A stretch of 64,000 nt of DNA from the NCBI GenBank assembly GCA_036961295.1, contig JBALVX010000001.1:1550001-1614000 (forward strand), written 5' to 3'. The stretch's first letter is position 1. Every line of letters starts with the position of its first letter. The notes below the pieces were generated by a model. The model did no database searches. It saw only the letters and a program-made list of their open reading frames with translations, and was not told the origin of the DNA. Positions 38,742 through 47,242 of this stretch are shown here, piece after piece. The position numbers were made by a program, and so were the translations under genes. The DNA is from JAGPUQ01 sp036961295 (GTDB taxonomy: Bacteria > Pseudomonadota > Gammaproteobacteria > Pseudomonadales > Porticoccaceae).

Positions 38742-38915
38742 TATCGGTGTCCTGTTTTGCTTACCCTATTTTTTTAATTATGTGCGCGGCTATTTATATG
38801 CGCGCTACTATTAATGCTTTCGCGTCTTATGTGAGCCCTGCTATTAGCGCTTCCGCGCCATTTGGTGTTGCAGCCCCAATCGTGACTACAACACCAGGGC
38901 TAACCATAAGCGAAA

Positions 38916-39782
38916 TTAGCTGGCAGCTTCAACCTGAGCAGCCACTTCCGCCGCAAAATCGGTTTCTTCTACTTCAATGCCTTCGCCCACTTCGTAGCGC
39001 ACGAAACCCACGATGTCCGCACCGGCATCCTTCAGTAATTTGCCGACAGTAACATCGGGATCTTTAACAAAAGCTTGCTCTACCAGACTAGACTCGGCGA
39101 GGAATTTCTTCACTCTACCGACAATCATTTTTTCAATGATCTCTTCTGGCTTACCACTCTCACGAGCCTGAGCGGCATAGATTTCTTTTTCCTTGGCAAT
39201 CTGCTCTGCCGGCATATCTTCCGGCTTAGCTACCTGCGGGTTCACTGCTGCAATATGCATGGCGATATCTCGCGCCAGGGCCGTATCACCGCCAGTCAAC
39301 GCTACCAGCACGCCAATACGACCGTTACTGTGAACGTAGTCGCCAACCACGGCGCTGGACCAGGTATTAATGCGCCGCACACCGATGTTTTCTCCTATTT
39401 TCTGCACCAGCGCTTCACGCACAGTTTCCATGCCGTCGGCCATGAGCGCAGCGACATCTTCCTGCTTGTCGGCAAAGGCTTTATCGGTCACCTGAGCGAC
39501 AAAACCCAGAAAGTTTTCATCGCGGGCGGCAAAATCGGTTTCAGAGTTTACTTCGACCAGCAGACCGTAGCTGCCGTCTTCGGCTACTCGAGTTGCGACC
39601 ACGCCCTGGGCAGCGGTACGACCAGCTTTTTTGGCCGCTTTCAGGCCACTGGATTTACGTAGGTTTTCAATCGCTATATCGACATCACCGTCACTTTCTA
39701 CTAAAGCTTTTTTACACTCCATCATCGGGAGTGCGGTGCGCTCACGTAGTTCCTTTACCAAAGATGCTGTAACTGCTGCCAT
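38916..39782 (-). CDS. tsf: elongation factor Ts
   Basis: This is the nucleotide-exchange factor for EF-Tu. The 288-residue protein has the N-terminal UBA-like domain (VKELRERTALPMMECKKALVESDGD), the core VEVNSETDFAARDENF with the TDF residues that touch EF-Tu, and the C-terminal module (KEIYAAQARESGKPEEIIEKM). It follows rpsB after 197 bases. Confidence 0.98.
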   Translation of the reverse strand: MAAVTASLVKELRERTALPMMECKKALVESDGDVDIAIENLRKSSGLKAAKKAGRTAAQGVVATRVAEDGSYGLLVEVNSETDFAARDENFLGFVAQVTDKAFADKQEDVAALMADGMETVREALVQKIGENIGVRRINTWSSAVVGDYVHSNGRIGVLVALTGGDTALARDIAMHIAAVNPQVAKPEDMPAEQIAKEKEIYAAQARESGKPEEIIEKMIVGRVKKFLAESSLVEQAFVKDPDVTVGKLLKDAGADIVGFVRYEVGEGIEVEETDFAAEVAAQVEAAS

Positions 39783-39979
39783 GGTTTCCTCTCTCTATCC
39801 CCTGGGGGATTAGTATCAATATTGCTAAATAAGTGGTTAAAAAAAAGGAGGCCAGGCCCCCTTCTTCATCAATGCCTTAACTTCTATGTCTATTTCCTGC
39901 GTCCCGATATTCCCAGGCTTGAGCGCTAATCAGCAGTCTCTCACCTGGGCCAATGGCCTGCTAACAGACCTTTAAGATA

Positions 39980-40843
39980 TCAGGCCTTGGCTTCGTCAGC
40001 AGCAGGCGCTTCAGCGGGAGCTTCGGCAACGGCTACAGGAGCTTCTGCTTCGGTAGCGACAACTGGCGCTTCTGCTTCGGTAACGGCTTCAGCAGTAACT
40101 GCGGCCACTTCAGCTTCTTCCGTAACTTCGACAAACTCGTCTTTAGCCGAGACCGCAGAATTTTTACCTTTGCCCGCCAAAATAGCTTCGGCAACGGCCG
40201 TGGCGTACAAACCAACGGCGCGAATGGCGTCGTCATTGCCGGGAATCACGACATTGATGCCATCGGGGTTACTGTTGGAATCGACAATGCCGATAACCGG
40301 AATGCCCAGTTTGTTGGCTTCCTGTACCGCAATGCGCTCGTGATCAACGTCGACCACAAACAAGGCATCGGGCAAACCGCCCATATCCTTGATACCACCG
40401 ATGGAACGCTCTAGCTTTTCCATGGCGCGGGTGCGTGTTAATGCTTCTTTCTTGGTCAAACGCTCAAACGTGCCATCGGCGCTCTGCTGTTGCAGATCGC
40501 GATAACGACGGATTGAAGCGCGAATAGTTTTGTAGTTGGTCAACATGCCGCCTAACCAGCGATTGCTGACGTAAGGCATACCGGCACGTTCTGCCTGCTC
40601 TTGAATGGCCTTTTGCGCTGCGCGCTTAGTACCAACAAACAGCACTTTATTGCCGTTAGCAGCCATTTTCTCGAATTCTGCGAGAGCTTCGTTAAATGCT
40701 GGAACCGTGTGCTCCAGATTGATGATATGAACTTTGTTGCGCGCCCCAAAAATATAGGGGGCCATTTTGGGATTCCAAAAGCGCGTCTGGTGACCGAAAT
40801 GGACACCGGCTTGTAACATTTCCTTCATGGTAACGTTGGTCAT
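39980..40843 (-). CDS. rpsB: 30S ribosomal protein S2, with Ala/Glu/Val-rich tail
   Basis: S2 binds 16S rRNA late in 30S assembly and anchors S1. The start VTMKEMLQAGVHFGHQTRFWNPKM, the coiled-coil insert (LTKKEALTRTRAMEKLERSIGGI) and PDALFVVDVDHERIAVQEA are typical. The last 45 or so residues are a low-complexity tail of Ala, Glu, Val and Pro that E. coli S2 lacks. GAGGAAGT precedes the ATG. First gene of the rpsB-tsf-pyrH-frr series, reading from the promoter at about 41017-41046. Confidence 0.98.
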   Translation of the reverse strand: MTNVTMKEMLQAGVHFGHQTRFWNPKMAPYIFGARNKVHIINLEHTVPAFNEALAEFEKMAANGNKVLFVGTKRAAQKAIQEQAERAGMPYVSNRWLGGMLTNYKTIRASIRRYRDLQQQSADGTFERLTKKEALTRTRAMEKLERSIGGIKDMGGLPDALFVVDVDHERIAVQEANKLGIPVIGIVDSNSNPDGINVVIPGNDDAIRAVGLYATAVAEAILAGKGKNSAVSAKDEFVEVTEEAEVAAVTAEAVTEAEAPVVATEAEAPVAVAEAPAEAPAADEAKA

Positions 40844-41016
40844 AGTACTTCCTCAATTTAGGGTTAATCCTGCACAAATCCCATTCCTCAACCCATAAAA
40901 CATACTGTTTAAGGGCACCCTGAGTCACGTGTCGATAAGTGCGTGTCGTTTAATTAACATCTGCGCAGCTCAATAAAGCCATGCAGTGTCGTTGTTCACC
41001 GTTAAAGGCGGCGCGC

Positions 41017-41046
41017 TTTATACCATAAAACCGGGGTGGATTGTAA
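41017..41046 (-). promoter_or_regulatory. sigma-70 promoter of rpsB-tsf
   Basis: On the minus strand TTACAA (41046-41041) and TATAAA (41022-41017) are 18 bases apart, and the -10 is followed by GCGCGCC. Such a GC-rich discriminator is typical of stringently controlled ribosomal promoters. The leader to the rpsB ATG would be about 165 bases, long enough for the S2 autoregulatory leader known in E. coli, though I could not verify its fold. The rest of the 486-base divergent gap to map holds only C-rich direct repeats around GCCAGGCCCCTACCCAGCC. Confidence 0.65.
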
Positions 41047-41329
41047 GCAAAACTGCCATTTAGACGGTATAAAAGCCCAAGTAAACTCCAGCCAAACCCC
41101 GACCCAAATCCCTTGACCAGACCGCTAGCCAGGCCCCTACCCAGCCAGCCATAATCTACTCCCAGCGATAAGCACCACAGGCACATGAGCAAAACACCGC
41201 CCCGGAGGCACTTACCCGTCCCGTTTAATGGGTTAAACTAAGCACATCACCCCACCCAGATTCGGAATCAATCCCCAGACCCTGCTCTAGATCACCACTC
41301 TAGGCCCACAGACAAGGCATTTTCACAAC

Positions 41330-42100
41330 ATGAGCGTATCGATCAAATCCCCCGACGAAATAAATAAAATGCGCATCGCCGGACGGCTCGCCGCAGAAGT
41401 ACTGGAGATGATTACTCCGCATATTCAAGCGGGCATTAGCACCGCAGAAATCGATCGTATCTGCCACGACCATATGGTCGATGTACAGGGTGTCATCCCC
41501 GCCTGCCTGGGCTATCGCGGCTTCCCAAAATCCGTGTGCACCTCGGTCAATCACGTGATCTGCCACGGCATTCCAGCGGACAACAAAGTACTCAAAAGTG
41601 GCGACATTATTAATGTCGACGTCACGGTGATCAAAGATGGCTACCACGGCGACACCAGCAAGATGTTTTGCGTCGGCAAGACTCCGAGCCACGCCGAGCG
41701 CCTGGTGCGCATTGCCCAGGAATGCCTGTACAAGGGCATTGAGCTGGTTAAGCCCGGCTGTCAGCTAGGTGATATCGGCCACATCGTGCAGCAACACGCT
41801 GAAGGCAACTTTTATTCCGTGGTCAGAGAATATTGCGGGCACGGCATCGGCCTGGAGTTTCACGAAGACCCCCAGGTGGTGCACTACGGCCGCCCGGGCA
41901 CCGGCATGGCCCTGCAGGAAGGCATGACCTTTACCATCGAGCCCATGGTCAACGCGGGCAAGTACCAAACCCGGCTCAAAAAAGACGGCTGGACCGTGGA
42001 AACCCGCGACGGCCGACTCTCCGCCCAGTGGGAACACACCCTGGCGGTCACCGCTACTGGCGTTGAAGTATTGACGGCCCGGTCTGAAGAGCACTTTTAA
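41330..42100 (+). CDS. map: methionine aminopeptidase, type I
   Basis: It removes the initiator Met from nascent proteins. The 256-residue protein shows the pita-bread fold metal ligands in order: His in VNHVICHGIP, Asp in INVDVTVIKDGYHGDTSKMF (two), His in GHGIGLEFHEDP, Glu in TFTIEPMV and Glu in WEHTLAVT. Length is normal and no N-terminal zinc finger is present. Divergent from rpsB, upstream of glnD, the arrangement found in E. coli and Pseudomonas. Confidence 0.98.
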   Translation: MSVSIKSPDEINKMRIAGRLAAEVLEMITPHIQAGISTAEIDRICHDHMVDVQGVIPACLGYRGFPKSVCTSVNHVICHGIPADNKVLKSGDIINVDVTVIKDGYHGDTSKMFCVGKTPSHAERLVRIAQECLYKGIELVKPGCQLGDIGHIVQQHAEGNFYSVVREYCGHGIGLEFHEDPQVVHYGRPGTGMALQEGMTFTIEPMVNAGKYQTRLKKDGWTVETRDGRLSAQWEHTLAVTATGVEVLTARSEEHF

Positions 42101-42111
42101 ACACCAATGCG

Positions 42112-42149
42112 GTACGCGATCTTTAAAGTGGCACGCGATCTCTAAAGTG
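42112..42149. repeat. two-copy ~20-bp direct repeat (map-glnD gap)
   Basis: TACGCGATCTTTAAAGT (42113-42129) recurs as CACGCGATCTCTAAAGT (42132-42148), directly after the map stop. Shorter repeats built on CCTAACTCA continue to about 42225. No terminator hairpin is evident. Confidence 0.65.
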
Positions 42150-42236
42150 GTAAACCAGGCAAACCCAAAGGTCCTGTTAGCTTTCTAACTCAGCAGCCCT
42201 AACTCATCTCTACCCTAACTTAGCAGGATAAGCCCC

Positions 42237-45008
42237 ATTACAAGTATTACTGCCAACCCCCAGCAAACCAGCCCGCTCGAACTCCCGGAAGTAACCGAGT
42301 TTCGCAGTTCACTCAGTTCCGAGGCACCGGCTGCCGCCTATATAAGCGCCCTCGCCACTGCGAACGATGCGCTCAATGCTCGCTTTCTTAGCGACGAACC
42401 CGTGCGCACTTTGGTCGCAGCGCGATCAGCGCTTATGGATCACCTGCTTACCTGTACCTGGCAGCGCTTTGACTGGGACGAGAATATCGCCCTACTCGCC
42501 GTCGGCGGCTACGGTCGAGGCGAGTTACATCCACAGTCGGATATCGATTTATTAATCCTCACCAAAGGTACCGACCACAAAATTTACCAGGAAAATATCG
42601 AAGGTTTTCTAACGTTTCTCTGGGACCTTCAGCTCAAAATCGGCCATAGCGTGCGTGGCCTCAGGCATTGTGTAAAAGAGGCCAAAGACGACATCACCGT
42701 AGCAACCAACCTGATGGAAACCCGCACCGTTGTCGGCAACCCTCAGCTGGAAACCGCCATGCTCGAAAAAACCGGGCCGCAAAAAATCTGGCCCGCCAAT
42801 AAATTTTTTCGCGCCAAGAGTGATGAACAAGATCAACGCCACCACCGCCACGGCTACACCGAATACAATCTCGAACCCAATATCAAGGAAGCGCCCGGCG
42901 GCCTGCGCGATATTCAAACCATCCGCTGGATGGCTCGCCGTCAGTTCGGCGCCACGCTAGCTGAGCTAGTCAAGAACGACGACCAGGACGACGCATCCAG
43001 CACCGAGCTGCTAACCACTAAAGAATATCTCTTGCTACACGACAGCGAAGCCTTTCTTTGGCGCGTACGCTACGGTTTACATCTGCTCGCCGAGCACCCC
43101 GAAGAATTTTTATTTTTCGATCACCAACGCAAACTCGCCGAACAATTTGGTTACCAGGACAATGCACAAAGTCTCGCGGTTGAGCAATTTATGCAGGCCT
43201 ATTATCGCGTCGTACTCACCGTGCGACGGCTCAACGACATGCTCTTGCAATACCTCGACGAAAAAACCCAGGGCGGCATAATTAAATCGCGTACCACCGC
43301 CATTAACGAGCGCTTTCAACTGCACCAGAACTACATCGAAACGGTTAACGCCAACGTTTTTGCGCAACAGCCTTCGGCACTACTGGAAGTATTTGTGCTA
43401 CTCGGCGAGAACAAAAATATTCGCGGCATACGTTCCACCACCATTCGCCAGATTGTGGAACACAAGCATTTAATTAACGATAACTTCCGTGCCGACCCGG
43501 TAAACCAGGCACTATTTATGCGCCTGCTCAACTGCAAAGGCATCCTGTCTACCCAATTACAGCGCATGACCCGCTACGGCATACTCGGCGCCTACCTGCC
43601 AGAATTTGGTCGCATCGTCGGTCAAATGCAACACGACTTGTTCCACATTTACCCAGTGGATGCGCACACCATTCAGGTAGTGCGCAATATGCGGCGGCTG
43701 TCGAACCAGAGTGAATCCGAACGCTTCCCGATCACCTCCCACATTTGTAAGAGCCTGCCCAAACCCGTGCTGCTCTACGTCGCGGGTATCTACCACGACA
43801 TCGCCAAAGGTCGAGGCGGCGACCACTCCAAACTCGGTGGGGTAGACGTGGTTGAATTCGCCCAGCGCCACGGCCTGGTGGATCAGGAAGTTCGCCTGGT
43901 CAAATGGCTGGTAGAAAATCACCTGATGATGTCGGCCATTTCTCAGCGCGAGGACATCGACGATCCGGACGTCATCCACAAATTCGCCGAACTGGTCGGC
44001 GATCAAATTCATCTCGACTACCTGTTCGTACTCACCGTTGCCGACATGAACGCCACCAATCCCACGCTGTGGAACCAGTGGAAAGGTTCGCTGATGCGCC
44101 AACTTTATATGGCCACCCGCGACGCCCTTGAGCGCGGCCTCGCCAACCCCGTTAGCCGCCTTGAGTGGATTGAAAACACTCGCGCCGAGACCATCACCTT
44201 ATTATCGCAGGCAGAGGTCAGCGAGGCAGAGTACACCGCGGTATGGGGCGACATCGGCGACGAGTTTTTTCTCAAGGAAAAACCCTCGGTGATTACCCGT
44301 TGCACCAAACACGTCAGCGCTAACATCGATCAAAACCCCATCGTGTATCTTGAAAACGCCGGTATCGAAGATGCGACGGCAACGCGGGTCTTTGTCTACA
44401 GCCGCGGCCTCAATAACGTCTTTTCAAAAATCGCCACCGCACTCGACGCGCTTTGTCTGAACATTCTTGATGCCCGGCTATATGCCCCCAGTCCAGACAA
44501 CGCCTTTAATTTATTTTACGTGCTCGACGAAAACAATTTACCCTTTGCCACCGATAAGCCTCGCAGTGAAAAAGTCCGCGCTGCATTGCTCAAAGCCCTC
44601 ACCGGCCCGGTCGCCGCGCTGCCACAAATATCCCGACGCGTACCTCGACAACACAAACAATTAACCACGGGCACTGCGGCAACCATCAGCAACGACGACC
44701 GTTCTGAACATACCATCATCACCGTGGTAACCCCCGACCGCCCGGGTCTGCTGGCGCAGTTAGGCCGCATCTTTATAGACTTTGAGTTAGTTATCCACGG
44801 CGCTAAAATTGCCACATTAGGCGAACGCGTGGAAGATATATTCTACGTGTCCGGAGCCGACCATCACCCCTTAACCGACGACGCTTTGTGCGAACAACTC
44901 AAACATAACATTTGTGCCGCGCTCGATGAACGCAACCTGGAATACATTCCCGATACCGAACTGCGTAAATTGCCCGTCACGACTAAGCCCTTGCTCTTCA
45001 AAGAATAG
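42237..45008 (+). CDS. glnD: bifunctional uridylyltransferase/uridylyl-removing enzyme GlnD, probable ATT start
   Basis: This is the glutamine sensor that uridylylates and deuridylylates PII proteins. Domains: nucleotidyltransferase (AVGGYGRGELHPQSDIDLLIL), HD hydrolase (YHDIAKGRGGDHSKLGG, HLMMSA) and two ACT domains (VFVYSRGLNNVFSKIA; VVTPDRPGLLAQLGRIF). The first standard start is GTG at 42402, but the frame upstream to 42219 encodes sequence alignable with other GlnD N-termini (a helix ending LNARF, then LVAARSALMDHLL). No ATG, GTG or TTG occurs there. ATT at 42237 follows AGGA with an eight-base spacer, so I place the start there (923 residues; family about 890-900). Confidence 0.9.
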   Translation: MTSITANPQQTSPLELPEVTEFRSSLSSEAPAAAYISALATANDALNARFLSDEPVRTLVAARSALMDHLLTCTWQRFDWDENIALLAVGGYGRGELHPQSDIDLLILTKGTDHKIYQENIEGFLTFLWDLQLKIGHSVRGLRHCVKEAKDDITVATNLMETRTVVGNPQLETAMLEKTGPQKIWPANKFFRAKSDEQDQRHHRHGYTEYNLEPNIKEAPGGLRDIQTIRWMARRQFGATLAELVKNDDQDDASSTELLTTKEYLLLHDSEAFLWRVRYGLHLLAEHPEEFLFFDHQRKLAEQFGYQDNAQSLAVEQFMQAYYRVVLTVRRLNDMLLQYLDEKTQGGIIKSRTTAINERFQLHQNYIETVNANVFAQQPSALLEVFVLLGENKNIRGIRSTTIRQIVEHKHLINDNFRADPVNQALFMRLLNCKGILSTQLQRMTRYGILGAYLPEFGRIVGQMQHDLFHIYPVDAHTIQVVRNMRRLSNQSESERFPITSHICKSLPKPVLLYVAGIYHDIAKGRGGDHSKLGGVDVVEFAQRHGLVDQEVRLVKWLVENHLMMSAISQREDIDDPDVIHKFAELVGDQIHLDYLFVLTVADMNATNPTLWNQWKGSLMRQLYMATRDALERGLANPVSRLEWIENTRAETITLLSQAEVSEAEYTAVWGDIGDEFFLKEKPSVITRCTKHVSANIDQNPIVYLENAGIEDATATRVFVYSRGLNNVFSKIATALDALCLNILDARLYAPSPDNAFNLFYVLDENNLPFATDKPRSEKVRAALLKALTGPVAALPQISRRVPRQHKQLTTGTAATISNDDRSEHTIITVVTPDRPGLLAQLGRIFIDFELVIHGAKIATLGERVEDIFYVSGADHHPLTDDALCEQLKHNICAALDERNLEYIPDTELRKLPVTTKPLLFKE

Positions 45009-45073
45009 AACTTTAAATAATATAATTTTTTAATAACGGGTTTTAAACAACCTGAACAAAAGACCTTTTAACT

Positions 45074-46318
45074 ATGAACCCCAACCTACAACACCTGCAA
45101 CCCTACCCTTTCCAAAAACTACGCCAACTGCTCGACGGCGTTCGCCCAGAACCCACATTGAGCCATATTGATTTATCCGTGGGTGAACCCAAACACCCCG
45201 CCCCCGCCTTCGTGCAACAAACCCTCGCCGACGCGCTAGAGAAGCTCTCCGCCTATCCTGGCACCCAGGGCACGGTTGAATTACGCACGACTATTGCAGA
45301 CTGGTTGCAACGGCGCTTTCACCTCAACACCACACCGGACATCACTCGAGAAGTACTGCCGGTGAATGGCACTCGCGAAGCCCTGTTTGCCTTTGCCCAG
45401 TGCGTGGTCAATCAAAACCCTGACGCCTCTACTAATACAGGCACTAATACTGACACTAATACTGACACCGCACCTCTAGTGCTGATGCCCAACCCTTTCT
45501 ATCAAATTTACGAAGGTGCCACGCTGCTGGCCGGGGCTACACCCCACTACCTGCCCTGTACCGCTGACACCGGCTTTAACGTCGATTTTTCCGCAGTTCC
45601 CGCTGAGGTTTGGCAACGCTGCCAACTAATTTATATCTGCTCACCGGGCAATCCCGCCGGCGCGGTTATCCCCACCGAACAGCTGAAACAGTTAATTGAA
45701 CTGGCCGACACCTACGATTTTATTATCGCCAGCGATGAATGCTATTCCGAAATTTATTTTGACGACAACACCCCGCCGCCCAGCTTATTACAGGCCTGCG
45801 CTGAACTGGGTCGCGACGACTACCGTCGCTGCGTGGTATTCCACAGCCTGTCAAAACGCTCAAACCTGCCCGGCCTACGCTCTGGCTTTGTCGCCGGCGA
45901 CGGCGATATCCTTAGCCAGTTTTTGCAGTACCGCACCTACCACGGCTGCGCCATGCCCATTCACCACCAACTCGCCAGCATTGCGGCATGGAATGACGAA
46001 GACCACGTGCGCGAAAACCGCCGCCTGTACCGGGAAAAATTTGCAGCGGTATTACCGATTCTGCAAGGTCATCTCAAAGTCAGAAAACCCGACGCCGGTT
46101 TTTATTTGTGGGCCGAAACCCCCATTGCCGACGATCAGTTCACCCGCCAATTACTGGCCGAGCAACACATTACCGTGGTACCCGGTCGCTATCTGGCGCG
46201 CACCGATGCCAACCGGCTCAACCCCGGTGAAAACCGCATCCGCATGGCTTTGGTCGCGCCCGTCGAACAATGCCAGGAAGCCGCCGAACGCCTGGTGCGC
46301 TTTGTAGGTAACTTGTAG
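45074..46318 (+). CDS. dapC: succinyldiaminopimelate transaminase
   Basis: This fold-type I PLP aminotransferase makes N-succinyl-LL-2,6-diaminopimelate for lysine and peptidoglycan. The 414-residue protein begins LQPYPFQKLRQLLDG and has ISLSVGEPKHP-type sequence, the NPGNPAGA-like CSPGNPAGAVI, ASDECYSEIYFD, and the PLP lysine in SLSKRSNLPGLRSGF. An insert of Thr/Asn/Asp repeats (about residues 120-133) lies between the second and third core strands. The same 18-base unit recurs in yffB. It follows glnD as in Pseudomonas; nth starts in its stop codon. Confidence 0.94.
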   Translation: MNPNLQHLQPYPFQKLRQLLDGVRPEPTLSHIDLSVGEPKHPAPAFVQQTLADALEKLSAYPGTQGTVELRTTIADWLQRRFHLNTTPDITREVLPVNGTREALFAFAQCVVNQNPDASTNTGTNTDTNTDTAPLVLMPNPFYQIYEGATLLAGATPHYLPCTADTGFNVDFSAVPAEVWQRCQLIYICSPGNPAGAVIPTEQLKQLIELADTYDFIIASDECYSEIYFDDNTPPPSLLQACAELGRDDYRRCVVFHSLSKRSNLPGLRSGFVAGDGDILSQFLQYRTYHGCAMPIHHQLASIAAWNDEDHVRENRRLYREKFAAVLPILQGHLKVRKPDAGFYLWAETPIADDQFTRQLLAEQHITVVPGRYLARTDANRLNPGENRIRMALVAPVEQCQEAAERLVRFVGNL

Positions 46319-46971
46319 TGCTCAAGGCGGAACGTGCTAAGTACATTCTCGACACCCTCGAAACCCTCTACGGCGAGCCCGCCATCCCGCTGGCCCACCA
46401 GGACAACTACACCTTACTGATTGCGGTGTTGCTCTCCGCCCAGTGCACCGACGAGCGTGTTAATAAAATCACCCCGGCCTTATTTGAACTGGCAGACAAT
46501 CCTTACGACATGGCCAAAGTGTCGGTACCCAAGATCCGTAGCATTATTAAACCCTGCGGGCTGTCGCCGAAAAAGTCCTCGGCGATTTCGGAGCTATCAA
46601 AAATATTAATCAACGAGCACGGCGGCGAAGTGCCGGAAAGCTTTGCCGCGCTGGAACGCCTGCCCGGTGTCGGCCATAAAACCGCCAGCGTGGTGATGTC
46701 CCAGGGTTTTGGCCACCCGGCCTTTCCGGTGGATACCCACATCCACCGCCTGGCGCAACGCTGGGGACTCACCAAGGGCAAGAACGTCACCCAAACCGAA
46801 GTGGATCTAAAAAAGCTATTCCCGGAAGAACGCTGGAACGCCCTGCACCTGCAAATTATTTACTACGGCCGGGAATACTGCTCAGCCCGCGGTTGCGACG
46901 GCACCGTGTGCCCCATCTGCACCACCTGCTACCCCAAACGCAAAAATCCGGTGCAAACCAAAAAGGCCTAA
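46318..46971 (+). CDS. nth: endonuclease III (DNA glycosylase/AP lyase)
   Basis: It removes oxidised pyrimidines and cleaves abasic sites. The 217-residue protein has the helix-hairpin-helix LPGVGHKTASVV with the catalytic Lys, and the catalytic Asp in FPVDTHIHRL. The C-terminal cysteines (CSARGCDGTVCPICTTC) are spaced unlike the usual C-x6-C-x2-C-x5-C cluster. Either C-x9-C-x2-C-x2-C or C-x4-C-x2-C-x2-C would be needed. The start is GTG, sharing one base with the dapC stop (TAGTG). A shadowed internal start is unlikely, because the first helix (AKYILDTLETLYG) begins at once. Confidence 0.9.
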   Translation: MLKAERAKYILDTLETLYGEPAIPLAHQDNYTLLIAVLLSAQCTDERVNKITPALFELADNPYDMAKVSVPKIRSIIKPCGLSPKKSSAISELSKILINEHGGEVPESFAALERLPGVGHKTASVVMSQGFGHPAFPVDTHIHRLAQRWGLTKGKNVTQTEVDLKKLFPEERWNALHLQIIYYGREYCSARGCDGTVCPICTTCYPKRKNPVQTKKA

Positions 46972-47021
46972 TTTAACCACCCTTCATTCACGGTAAAAAT
47001 ACCGGAAATAATAAATATAAA

Positions 47022-47051
47022 TTGTATTTATATCGCGCATCTCTCTAAAAT
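47022..47051 (+). promoter_or_regulatory. probable sigma-70 promoter of aceA
   Basis: TTGTAT (47022-47027) and TAAAAT (47046-47051) are 18 bases apart in an AT-rich stretch of the 271-base gap upstream of aceA. The predicted leader of about 185 bases is long. A small hairpin CGGTAAAAATACCG (46991-47004) just upstream may end nth transcription but lacks a T tract. Confidence 0.5.
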
Positions 47052-47242
47052 GCGCCTATTCTGTAGTTGTACACAATTTAAGCACCAGGCGACCACCCAT
47101 CAAACGGGCCGCTAAACTGCCTAATTCGGCAGGCTATCTAATTGATACTACAGAGATTTTATTAATCCCGCCCTGTACTCACTAAGCTAAGCGCGGCATT
47201 AAGCACGACACCAGATCACAGCATCAAACAAAGGATCAGACC

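Noticed and set aside
41051..41240. C-rich stretch between rpsB and map, considered as a riboswitch or tRNA
   Set aside because: No cloverleaf, no conserved aptamer core; only loose direct repeats.
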